Shown: positions 1 to 5,310 of the stretch, piece by piece | Layout of the letters: every line of letters starts with the position of its first letter | Numbering within the stretch: the first letter of the stretch is position 1 | Source: Spirochaetia bacterium UBA5368 | GTDB taxonomy: Bacteria > Spirochaetota > UBA4802 > UBA5368 | Length of the DNA stretch: 5,310 nt | Assembly (NCBI GenBank): GCA_002407865.1 | Contig: DHPI01000075.1 | Coordinates: 5,667-10,976 of the forward strand | Direction of reading: 5' to 3' | The notes under the pieces: model-generated | Database searches by the model: none | What the model saw: only the letters and a program-made list of their open reading frames with translations | What the model was told of the DNA's origin: nothing | Made by a program: the position numbers and the translations under genes

Positions 1-48
1 ATTTTCCTTCACAGGACTGTTTTCGACCTGTCGGGAGATATGACATGA
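1..48 (+). CDS. 3' end of an upstream gene (partial), ATGA overlap with the next gene
   Basis: The frame starting at base 1 is open for 15 codons and ends at TGA 46-48, giving a tail that reads IFLHRTVFDLSGDMT. This stop overlaps the ATG at 45-47 of the next gene as ATGA, an arrangement typical of translationally coupled genes in one operon. The tail is too short to recognise a family. A second frame (base 2) is also open and stops at 41-43, so the assignment is not certain, but the ATGA arrangement favours frame 1. If real, it means the barrel gene that follows is not the first gene of its transcription unit. Confidence 0.45.
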   Translation: MFLHRTVFDLSGDMT

Positions 49-1658
49 AGCGATCTATCAACTGTATTTTGTTATGGTGCGCCGTAATATTGTGCGGGCT
101 CTTTTCACAGGGCGTTTCGGATGCGCTTGGCAACGGTGCGGAACTCGTGTTTCGCGATAGCGGTCGTTACAGGTGGGTCGAGGCCGACCTCCTTCAGGGT
201 GGGCGCTCCATGCCGACCAGCGTGTACCCGTTAAGCGGCGAAGAATTTAACACTACGGTTTTACGCGAAGAAACTCCCGATAACCGCGGGATTGCACATC
301 GGTTTATCTTTTCGGTAAATCCCTCTTTCTGCGGTTTTGATATGCCCTACGACAAATTCGATAAATTCGCGCCTGTCGATGTGCTGTACCTTCACGATGA
401 GATACCGCCGCTTCTAGAGGTCGGCGGTGCGGTCAGCATCGATAATTATTTTCATGCCAGCGTCGTGATCGATCAGACGCCTGGTTTTGACGCTATGTGC
501 GGAAGCGATTATTACGCGCCATGGCGGCCAAGCACAATTTTGCCCTCCGGGGATTTTCCGCGCGAAAGCTATGTGTCGCTTTCGTTGCCGCATATGCGTA
601 TTTCGATGGGACGGTTCAAGAGCGGAATAGGGCATGGCTTTTTCGGCAACACGTTTTTAAACGGCAAGGCGCCGTATTATGACCAGATACAGGCGACGCT
701 GTACGGCCGGAAATGGAAATTCTTTTATATGATAGGTTCGTCAAATACGTATCTTACTCCGATGGAATACCAGGCGCAGAAGAATAATCCGACAGGAGAC
801 GCCGCTTCCGCATATGCCGATCGAATGAAAATGTTCGCGTATCACCGTCTTGAATACCAGCCCGTGGATATGCTGACAGTCGGCTTTGGCGAGATGAACA
901 TAATCGGGGGAAAATTCCCGGATTTCAATCATATAAATCCGGTGGGGATATGGCACAATACGTATTCGCCGGCGTGTTCGAACGTCATGGGGTCTGCGGA
1001 TATTTCGTTTGTGCCATTGAAAGGGGTGCTGGTCTATGGCGAATTCACCATGGATGATTTACGGACCAAAGATGAGAGTGAACAATCGAATCCGCGGGCT
1101 TTTGCCTACCAGGGTGGGCTGAAATATGTGCTGCCGGTGCCGGGCGACGTAAAACATGTACTGGGCGTGGAGTGCACGCATGTCGATACATGGACCTACA
1201 ACAGGGATGAGCCGTATACGACCATGTATCAGCGCCAGGTGCGACGGCGCGTCTATATCGACATTCCGCTCGGATTTACCGATGGCGGCGACTTGAATCA
1301 TTTTGGGGGATATTATACGCTTATCGCGAAATCCGGATTCGAGCTTACCGTATCGTATCAGCGCCTCGACAAGGGGCAGGTGCAGCTGGGTCTTGTCAAC
1401 CCGACAGAACCACTGCCTGCGGCTGCTCCTGAAACCGCGCCAATTCCCTGGTATTCATATTCACATGACTTTAATTCCGCCCCGTCTGGGATTGTTGAGC
1501 ATCACGATATATTCGAGATTTCCGCCGCATATCCAATTATGGAACACTTTGATGTAACGATGAAGGGGCACTACAGCAATATTCGCAATTTTCAGAATCA
1601 AAAGGGCAATGACACATATATCCTGATGTATTATATCGGTATTGGATGGCGATACTGA
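45..1658 (+). CDS. Wzi-like outer-membrane beta-barrel protein (capsule/polysaccharide assembly family)
   Basis: This is a predicted secreted outer-membrane protein of 537 residues. Residues 1-27 form a Sec signal peptide: K2 R3, a hydrophobic core at about 7-20, and a likely cleavage site after S25-D-A27. No good lipobox surrounds C12 or C17. The mature part alternates polar and aromatic residues as in beta strands and ends in ...GIGWRY, with the C-terminal aromatic residue expected for barrel insertion. Segments resembling the Wzi capsule-assembly family are GRFKSGIGHGFFGN (189-202) followed by a KAPYYDQI stretch, HRLEYQP (267-273), a later INPVGIWHN (297-305), and YGEFTMDDLR (331-340). Wzi proteins help anchor capsular polysaccharide at the cell surface; that role is inferred here by family resemblance, not proven. 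The start is supported by GGGAG at 33-37, seven bases upstream, and by the signal peptide beginning there. A Pro/Ala-rich segment at 453-468 is probably an exposed loop. An alternative is a generic barrel of unknown function. Confidence 0.68.
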   Translation: MKRSINCILLWCAVILCGLFSQGVSDALGNGAELVFRDSGRYRWVEADLLQGGRSMPTSVYPLSGEEFNTTVLREETPDNRGIAHRFIFSVNPSFCGFDMPYDKFDKFAPVDVLYLHDEIPPLLEVGGAVSIDNYFHASVVIDQTPGFDAMCGSDYYAPWRPSTILPSGDFPRESYVSLSLPHMRISMGRFKSGIGHGFFGNTFLNGKAPYYDQIQATLYGRKWKFFYMIGSSNTYLTPMEYQAQKNNPTGDAASAYADRMKMFAYHRLEYQPVDMLTVGFGEMNIIGGKFPDFNHINPVGIWHNTYSPACSNVMGSADISFVPLKGVLVYGEFTMDDLRTKDESEQSNPRAFAYQGGLKYVLPVPGDVKHVLGVECTHVDTWTYNRDEPYTTMYQRQVRRRVYIDIPLGFTDGGDLNHFGGYYTLIAKSGFELTVSYQRLDKGQVQLGLVNPTEPLPAAAPETAPIPWYSYSHDFNSAPSGIVEHHDIFEISAAYPIMEHFDVTMKGHYSNIRNFQNQKGNDTYILMYYIGIGWRY

Positions 1659-1694
1659 GATTGCGGCGGCCGCGGGAGATGAATGTTTAGATTG

Positions 1695-1880
1695 TTATTC
1701 CCTGCTCTGAACAAGGCATGCGACTGATGAAAGGAATTCTTTGCTGGCTGATATCACCGAATCGAGAAATGACGCGTAACCGACAACGAGTCCGAATATA
1801 AGAAAATACAACGTAAGCTTTCTATCAAGTGAAGGTTTCCGCACAAGAAGTATTGAATTTAAAACTTTTTTTGTATCCAT
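1695..1880 (-). CDS. Small membrane protein, or N-terminal remnant of a membrane sensor protein
   Basis: The minus-strand frame runs from ATG at 1880-1878 to TAA at 1697-1695, giving 61 residues. The start MDTKKVLNS is followed by a basic stretch RKPSLDRK and one hydrophobic segment, about residues 22-39 (LTLYFLIFGLVVGYASFL), then a polar tail with serines, SVISASKEFLSSVACLVQ. A basic N-terminus, one membrane span and an outer polar segment are how many membrane sensors with HAMP, kinase, phosphatase or cyclase outputs begin. Nothing overlaps this frame except the intergenic DNA, so it is not a shadow of a larger gene. An in-frame TAG directly precedes the ATG, so it cannot extend upstream. 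There is no clear Shine-Dalgarno sequence. Only 36 bases separate its stop from the barrel gene, so a longer original could have been cut off at the 3' side. It may be a true small membrane protein, a relic, or chance. I do not recognise a specific family. Confidence 0.4.
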   Translation of the reverse strand: MDTKKVLNSILLVRKPSLDRKLTLYFLIFGLVVGYASFLDSVISASKEFLSSVACLVQSRE

Positions 1881-1897
1881 CTATACCATATTACGGC

Positions 1898-1903
1898 ATT
1901 ATA
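1898..1903 (-). promoter_or_regulatory. Possible -10 box for the minus-strand 61-residue frame
   Basis: On the minus strand these bases read TATAAT, an exact consensus -10 hexamer. Transcription would begin near 1891, leaving a leader of roughly ten bases before the ATG at 1880. No good -35 hexamer is seen at 16-18 bases upstream (the hexamers around 1920-1927 read ATGCTA/GATGCT/AGATGC). The region is AT-rich, so a chance match is easily possible. Confidence 0.25.
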
Positions 1904-1936
1904 GCACCTGTACTTTTCATAGCATCTGTAATTTAT
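1901..1936. repeat. Two-copy imperfect direct repeat, 18-base period
   Basis: ATAGCACCTGTACTTTTC (1901-1918) is followed at once by ATAGCATCTGTAATTTAT (1919-1936); 14 of 18 positions agree, including ATAGCA and CTGTA. The spacing of 18 bases is near two helical turns (about 21), though not exact. The repeat touches the possible minus-strand -10 box and lies 106 bases before the symporter start. It could be a regulator site or a small local duplication. Confidence 0.5.
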
Positions 1937-1949
1937 ATACTAATAAATT
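1930..1949. repeat. AT-only inverted repeat, possible operator
   Basis: AATTTAT (1930-1936) and ATAAATT (1943-1949) are perfect 7-base inverted arms around a 6-base centre, a geometry compatible with a dimeric DNA-binding protein. The arms contain only A and T and the surroundings are AT-rich, so chance occurrence is a serious alternative. It overlaps the end of the direct repeat. Confidence 0.3.
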
Positions 1950-2026
1950 TTGAAGCAAATATATCATGATTGTCAATAAAACGTTGCAAAATTAAAGGAC
2001 AATGACGAGAATCTGTTACATTCCTG

Positions 2027-2033
2027 AAGGTGG
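2027..2033 (+). promoter_or_regulatory. Ribosome binding site that fixes the GTG start of the symporter gene
   Basis: AAGGTGG lies nine bases before the GTG at 2043. This good Shine-Dalgarno match at normal spacing supports GTG as the true start rather than a later ATG, for example the one at residue 10. Confidence 0.6.
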
Positions 2034-2042
2034 TACTCCCCT

Positions 2043-3428
2043 GTGAATGCCGATACATTGACTAATTTCATGTTTGGAATTAGCCTACTGGCTGTGATTA
2101 TACTCTCGGGCATGGTATTGCGCGCAAAAGTCGAATTATTCAGAAAGTTTCTACTGCCGGCATCGCTGATAGCGGGATTTCTCGGTCTGGCATTGAGTCC
2201 GCAGGCGCTTAACGTAATACCCGCACGAATCGTTACGGAATGGTCGGCGCTTCCCGGCAGGCTTATTTCCGTGGTATTTGCGTGTATGTTTCTCGGGATG
2301 GAACTGCCATCCGTATCCAGAATATGGCGTACAAGCGGGCCGCAGGTGTGTTACGGATTTATTGCGGGAATAGGACAGTATTTTGTCGGGATTGCGCTGA
2401 CGCTGCTGATTCTCACGCCCGTCTTCGGTGTTCCATCTATTTTTGCAACCCTGATAGAGATTGGCTTTTCAGGGGGGCCAGGCACCGCCTCCGGCATGAT
2501 GGAGGTTTTTTCGTCGTTGGGATTTCCGCAAGGCGCCGACCTCGGATTGATGTCGTCGACGGTCGGTATTTTTACCGGCGTGGTTTTCGGCATGATCATG
2601 ATAAATATCGCGATCAGGCGTTCGTACACGGTGATAATAAAAGACGTTGGTAGCGTAACGCAATCATCGCCCGCAACCGACCGTTTTACGTGCGGCAAGC
2701 CCATTGGATATACCTTCACGGGATTCAATTCTATCGATCCGCTCACGTTTCATCTCGGCTTTGTTGGGATCAGCATTCTTATAGGATGGCTGTTGTATAC
2801 GGGCATACGAAAAACGCATCCAATAATGCAGAGCTTTCCGCTTTTCCCGATGGCCATGATTGGGGGCATACTTGTTCAATTGCTCGCAACAAAATTGAAA
2901 ATACATCGGTATATTGACAGGGGATGCATTGAAAGAATACAGGGCGCTGCGCTCGATCTCCTTGTCGCTTCGGCAATTGCGTCGTTGAATATACAGGTCA
3001 TTATCGCGTTCGCGGCGCCTTTTGCGGTGCTGATGTGCGGCGGCATTATATGGATGCTCGTGCTTACCTGGTTCCTCGCGCCGCGAATGCTCCCCGATGC
3101 GTGGTTTGAGCGCTCGATCGTTGAATTTGGCATGCAGACAGGTGTGACCGCAATCGGACTGATGCTGTTGCGGGTTGTCGATCCCGAATTTAAAACCGGG
3201 GCGGCAACATCGTTCGGTTTCAAACAAATGATATACGAACCCCTGCTTGGCGGGGGATTAATTACATCGATTGCGCCCTTTGTCATTTTACAGTTTGGCG
3301 CTGTAAAATCACTGCTGATCACCGCAGTTATAATGATTGTGTTTGCAATGATGGCCGGTTTTTCGGGATTTTTCCATATGCATCCCGAAAAACATGCGCC
3401 GCAATCATCTCTGCAGCACCGGGGATAA
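2043..3428 (+). CDS. GltS-family sodium/glutamate-type symporter (ESS family)
   Basis: This is a predicted inner-membrane secondary transporter of 461 residues that would import a carboxylate such as glutamate with Na+. The protein is mostly hydrophobic, with roughly eleven membrane segments in two halves (examples: 9-27, 35-52, 102-127, 172-190, 237-255, 265-282, 319-346, 402-443). The first half carries the pore-loop motif FSGGPGTASGM (142-152), matching the GG-x-GTA loop of GltS. The second half carries GMQTGVTAIGLMLLRVVDP (363-381), matching the second reentrant loop in inverted orientation. E. coli GltS is about 400 residues; the extra length here lies mainly in the central hydrophilic linker (about 196-230) and a short polar C-terminus (about 446-461). 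Translation starts at GTG, with AAGGTGG nine bases upstream. The gene stands alone, flanked by long intergenic regions. The family is secure from the two motifs; the substrate is not, since members of this longer subgroup are often annotated as glutamate symporters only by similarity. Confidence 0.87.
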   Translation: MNADTLTNFMFGISLLAVIILSGMVLRAKVELFRKFLLPASLIAGFLGLALSPQALNVIPARIVTEWSALPGRLISVVFACMFLGMELPSVSRIWRTSGPQVCYGFIAGIGQYFVGIALTLLILTPVFGVPSIFATLIEIGFSGGPGTASGMMEVFSSLGFPQGADLGLMSSTVGIFTGVVFGMIMINIAIRRSYTVIIKDVGSVTQSSPATDRFTCGKPIGYTFTGFNSIDPLTFHLGFVGISILIGWLLYTGIRKTHPIMQSFPLFPMAMIGGILVQLLATKLKIHRYIDRGCIERIQGAALDLLVASAIASLNIQVIIAFAAPFAVLMCGGIIWMLVLTWFLAPRMLPDAWFERSIVEFGMQTGVTAIGLMLLRVVDPEFKTGAATSFGFKQMIYEPLLGGGLITSIAPFVILQFGAVKSLLITAVIMIVFAMMAGFSGFFHMHPEKHAPQSSLQHRG

Positions 3429-3778
3429 ACATATGGTACAGTGTGCTATCGTTATTATCGACGGCAATACGGCGTTATGAGATATATAAAAAAATAAATA
3501 TAAAAAATACTTGAAATAATTATAATATTATAAGACAAATCCTATACTGGGTAATATTGGGATGTAAACCGTGCCAGGCGTCCTGCGGGATGGAGCAAGA
3601 TCCAAAATACGTTTCTTATAGCTGCGAGCTATGAATACACGGCTGCTACTTGCCAGTACATAAAGAGAGGGTCTGTGTGATTTTTTATTGCGTTATAAAC
3701 AAATATTTAGAGTGTCGTGTAACCGGATGCGCTATGATTTTTAGGTAATCGTTTTAGCGGAGAACGTGCGGAAAAAAT
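3429..3778. other. Intergenic region and leader of the kinase gene
   Basis: This 350-base stretch has no convincing gene. Bases 3481-3540 are extremely AT-rich (5 G/C in 60) and include TTGAAA at 3511-3516 and TATAAT at 3521-3526, which are too close together to form one promoter. Bases 3541-3660 return to mixed composition and hold several short hairpins. TTTTTT occurs at 3681-3686, and a TATAAA at 3694-3699 without a good -35 is a weak promoter candidate for the kinase. No stem followed by a T-run is seen after the symporter stop, so its terminator is not identified. Confidence 0.55.
3569..3632 (+). other. Run of short hairpins, possible structured leader or small RNA
   Basis: Three hairpins follow one another. 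CCG-tgc-CAGG / CCTG-CGG (3569-3588) has a 3-base loop and a 3-base bulge. GGAT / ATCC (3588-3603) has an 8-base loop and shares base 3588 with the first. ATAGCT-gcg-AGCTAT (3618-3632) is a perfect 6-base stem. They begin about 30 bases after the AT-rich tract and end 146 bases before the kinase start. No known riboswitch class was recognised. The stems are short, so each could occur by chance; the third could instead be a protein-binding palindrome. Confidence 0.3.
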
Positions 3779-5254
3779 ATGCCAGATACAATTAAATTCG
3801 GTTTTCACAATGTGCTCAGCGCGATTCCGAGCGCGGTAATCGTTACCGATAAAAACAAAACAATCATCGAGGTGAATAATTTTACCAGAAGGATTTACCG
3901 CGGTGTCGATCTTGTCGGAAAAACATGCGATGAGGTATTCACCTGCTGTGAAAAACGCGGCAACGGGTGTCCGGTGGAATCCCTCGATTATATGCTCCCA
4001 TCCAATGTCATCAAGCTCCGCCAGAAAATAAAAATCAACGACTATGACGAGAATGTAACATGCCGGATAATCCCGGCGCAGGTCGAGGGTAATGGCTCGG
4101 AATATATTTTTCTGCATGTTGTCATGGACAGGGATCTTATTGCGAGGGAGAAGCTGATCGAGCTCGAAAAAAATCTTACAATAACCACACTTACGTCTGG
4201 CATCGCCCATGAATTCAATAATATGAACGCCGGCATTTACGGTCTTGTCGAACTGGTGCTTTCCCATGATAATATTTCAAAAGAGACCGCACAGGATATG
4301 AGCACGATTTTGAAAATAGTCAAGCGTGCGAGCCATTTAATTGACCAGCTTTTGATATTTTCAAACCGCAAACCGTCGAAACGGGTGCTCGTCAACCTGG
4401 AAACCATCGTTGATAACTGTATAAAGATATTGCGGCCGGAAATGACATTGAATGGAATTACAATTGAATTCCTTAAAAAGGGCGGCATTGACGACATGTT
4501 CATCGATGCCAATAAAATAAGCCTTGCCATAATGAATATAATGATAAACGCGCGCGATGCGATGATAGAAAGCGTTGATAAAAAAATATTCATTGAAACG
4601 GGCAGGGAAGATGGCTTTGGATATGTGAAGATTTCCGATACGGGTACGGGGATCCCGCCTGAATTCGCCGACAGGATATTTGAACCGTTTTATACGACAA
4701 AGGGCTCCCTGGGAAGTTCTGCCATTCCCGGGACGGGCCTGGGCCTGTCGGTCGCGGCGGGAGTATTGAAGGAGCATGGCGGTTCAATAGAAGTCGAGAG
4801 CGACTATGGCAATGGTTCGACCTTCATTCTGAAGCTCCCGGAAAATGCAGACTCAATCATTGAAAAAGAGGTTCAGGATAATTATCATGAATACGATTTT
4901 ACGGGAAAAAGAATTCTCGTTGTTGACGATGAAATAGAGTTGAACAGCCTTTTGACACGCGCGCTTACTTCAAAAAATGCGGAAGCGGTATCGGTGTATA
5001 CAGGCGCCCAGGCCCTCGACGCGGTTGATCGCGATCATGTCGATGTCATGCTGCTCGATATACAGATGCCCGAGATTAACGGGTGGGATGTGGTTGAACG
5101 GTTGAAATATCTGAAAAACAGACCAAAAATAATAATAATATCAGGAAATTTCCTTGTCATGGATGCCAGTGAGTCAAAATATGTTGACAAGGTGCTGATA
5201 AAGCCGTTCGATCTTGATGAGCTTTTTCTCGCAGTAAAGGAAGTTTTGGAATAA
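3779..5254 (+). CDS. Hybrid sensor histidine kinase: PAS - HisKA - HATPase - receiver
   Basis: This 491-residue signalling protein should autophosphorylate on histidine and pass the phosphate to its own receiver. No membrane segment or signal peptide is seen, so it is probably cytoplasmic. Domains: PAS at about 8-118; helical dimerisation domain at about 131-200 with phospho-acceptor H144 in GIAHEFNN; ATPase domain at about 204-355 with N-box N253/N257, G1 box D287-T-G-T-G291, F-box FEPFYTTK (301-308) and G2 box GTGLGLS (318-324); receiver at about 377-491 with acidic D383/D384, phospho-acceptor D427, S455 and K475-P. All catalytic residues are present. The ATP lid (309-317) is slightly extended. 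The PAS domain contains C50, C56, C57 and C64 (last one in a GCPV motif), plus C95. An in-frame TAG at 3755-3757 limits the start; ATG 3779 is the first good start, with only a weak upstream GGAGA (3759-3763). No DNA-binding output or separate regulator is encoded in the window, so its target is unknown. Confidence 0.92.
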   Translation: MPDTIKFGFHNVLSAIPSAVIVTDKNKTIIEVNNFTRRIYRGVDLVGKTCDEVFTCCEKRGNGCPVESLDYMLPSNVIKLRQKIKINDYDENVTCRIIPAQVEGNGSEYIFLHVVMDRDLIAREKLIELEKNLTITTLTSGIAHEFNNMNAGIYGLVELVLSHDNISKETAQDMSTILKIVKRASHLIDQLLIFSNRKPSKRVLVNLETIVDNCIKILRPEMTLNGITIEFLKKGGIDDMFIDANKISLAIMNIMINARDAMIESVDKKIFIETGREDGFGYVKISDTGTGIPPEFADRIFEPFYTTKGSLGSSAIPGTGLGLSVAAGVLKEHGGSIEVESDYGNGSTFILKLPENADSIIEKEVQDNYHEYDFTGKRILVVDDEIELNSLLTRALTSKNAEAVSVYTGAQALDAVDRDHVDVMLLDIQMPEINGWDVVERLKYLKNRPKIIIISGNFLVMDASESKYVDKVLIKPFDLDELFLAVKEVLE

Positions 5255-5274
5255 ACTACGCAAAACCGGATGTA

Positions 5275-5302
5275 AAGCAAAAAAGTGGCTTGATTTTTTT
5301 TT
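5275..5302 (+). terminator. Weak terminator-like element after the kinase gene
   Basis: AAGC (5275-5278) and GCTT (5288-5291) can form a 4-base stem with a 9-base loop, followed two bases later by nine T (5294-5302). Position, 20 bases after the stop codon, and the T-run fit an intrinsic terminator, but the stem is short and poor in GC. Confidence 0.25.
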
Positions 5303-5310
5303 GGTTGCAT

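Larger units (their letters stand above)
1659..2042. other. Intergenic region between the barrel gene and the symporter gene
   Basis: This 384-base gap contains no long plus-strand gene. Just after the barrel stop there is a GC-rich stretch with the palindrome GCGGCCGC (1666-1673), with no T-run after it, so it is not a convincing terminator. The central part is occupied by a 61-codon minus-strand frame (1695-1880). From about 1881 the DNA becomes AT-rich and holds an 18-base-period direct repeat, an AT-only inverted repeat and the palindrome ATCATGAT (1963-1970). The symporter promoter must lie here but no strong one is visible. Weak candidates are TTGTCA at 1970-1975 with a poor -10 near 1992-1997, and TTGCAA 1984-1989 with GAGAAT 2007-2012. 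Confidence 0.6.

Noticed and set aside
1661..1680. GC-rich palindrome GCGGCCGC after the barrel gene as a terminator
   Set aside because: The palindrome has no loop-forming arms of useful length and no T-run follows it.
2664..3227. Minus-strand open frame of 187 codons opposite the symporter gene
   Set aside because: It lies entirely within the well-supported symporter gene and its translation is rich in R, H, C and Q without recognisable domains; it is a shadow frame.
3433..3480. 15-codon frame (MVQCAIVIIDGNTAL) just after the symporter stop, with GGGG upstream
   Set aside because: Too short, no recognisable product, and frames of this size are expected by chance.
3511..3526. TTGAAA and TATAAT as a sigma-70 promoter
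   Set aside because: Only four bases separate the two hexamers, far from the needed 16-18, and the whole tract is AT-rich.
3707..4267. Minus-strand open frame of 186 codons opposite the start of the kinase gene
   Set aside because: Most of it overlaps the PAS and HisKA coding sequence, whose motifs are unambiguous; no recognisable family in the minus-strand product.
3721..5272. AACCGGATG present both before (3721-3729) and after (5264-5272) the kinase gene, as if flanking direct repeats of an insertion
   Set aside because: A shared 9-mer is expected many times by chance in a window of this length, there are no inverted repeats beside it, and the gene is not transposon-like.
5035..5310. Minus-strand frame entering from the right edge
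   Set aside because: It runs opposite the receiver domain, and its low-complexity serine/isoleucine-rich product mirrors the receiver codons.

Overview
This 5.3 kb window comes from a diderm (Gram-negative-type) bacterium. The evidence is an outer-membrane beta-barrel protein with a Sec signal peptide and a C-terminal aromatic residue, a GltS-type Na+/solute symporter, and a hybrid histidine kinase. Base composition is moderate in the genes and very AT-rich in parts of the intergenic regions. I cannot name the taxon from the sequence alone.

Layout: (1) Bases 1-48 probably hold the last codons of an upstream gene, whose stop overlaps the next start as ATGA. (2) Bases 45-1658 encode a secreted, Wzi-like outer-membrane barrel of 537 residues, related to capsule or polysaccharide surface-assembly proteins. 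(3) The 384-base gap at 1659-2042 holds a minus-strand reading frame of 61 codons (1695-1880) that reads like the N-terminal membrane anchor of a sensor protein. It also holds a cluster of repeats and a possible minus-strand -10 box. (4) Bases 2043-3428 encode a 461-residue GltS-family symporter with a GTG start. (5) The 350-base gap at 3429-3778 has a 60-base tract with only 5 G/C, followed by consecutive short hairpins. (6) Bases 3779-5254 encode a 491-residue hybrid sensor kinase (PAS, HisKA, HATPase, receiver) with four cysteines clustered in the PAS domain. (7) The last 56 bases are noncoding, with a weak terminator-like stem and a nine-T run.

How the genes relate: the barrel protein appears to be the end of a transcription unit entering from the left, possibly a polysaccharide locus. 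The symporter and the kinase are each flanked by long intergenic regions and look independently transcribed. A kinase that senses a solute or redox state beside a transporter gene is a plausible pair, but nothing in the sequence proves it. No mobile element, CRISPR array, tRNA or rRNA was recognised, and I see no clear new multi-gene system. The most unusual parts are the orphan minus-strand sensor-like fragment, the repeat cluster beside it, the structured leader before the kinase, and the kinase's PAS cysteine cluster.
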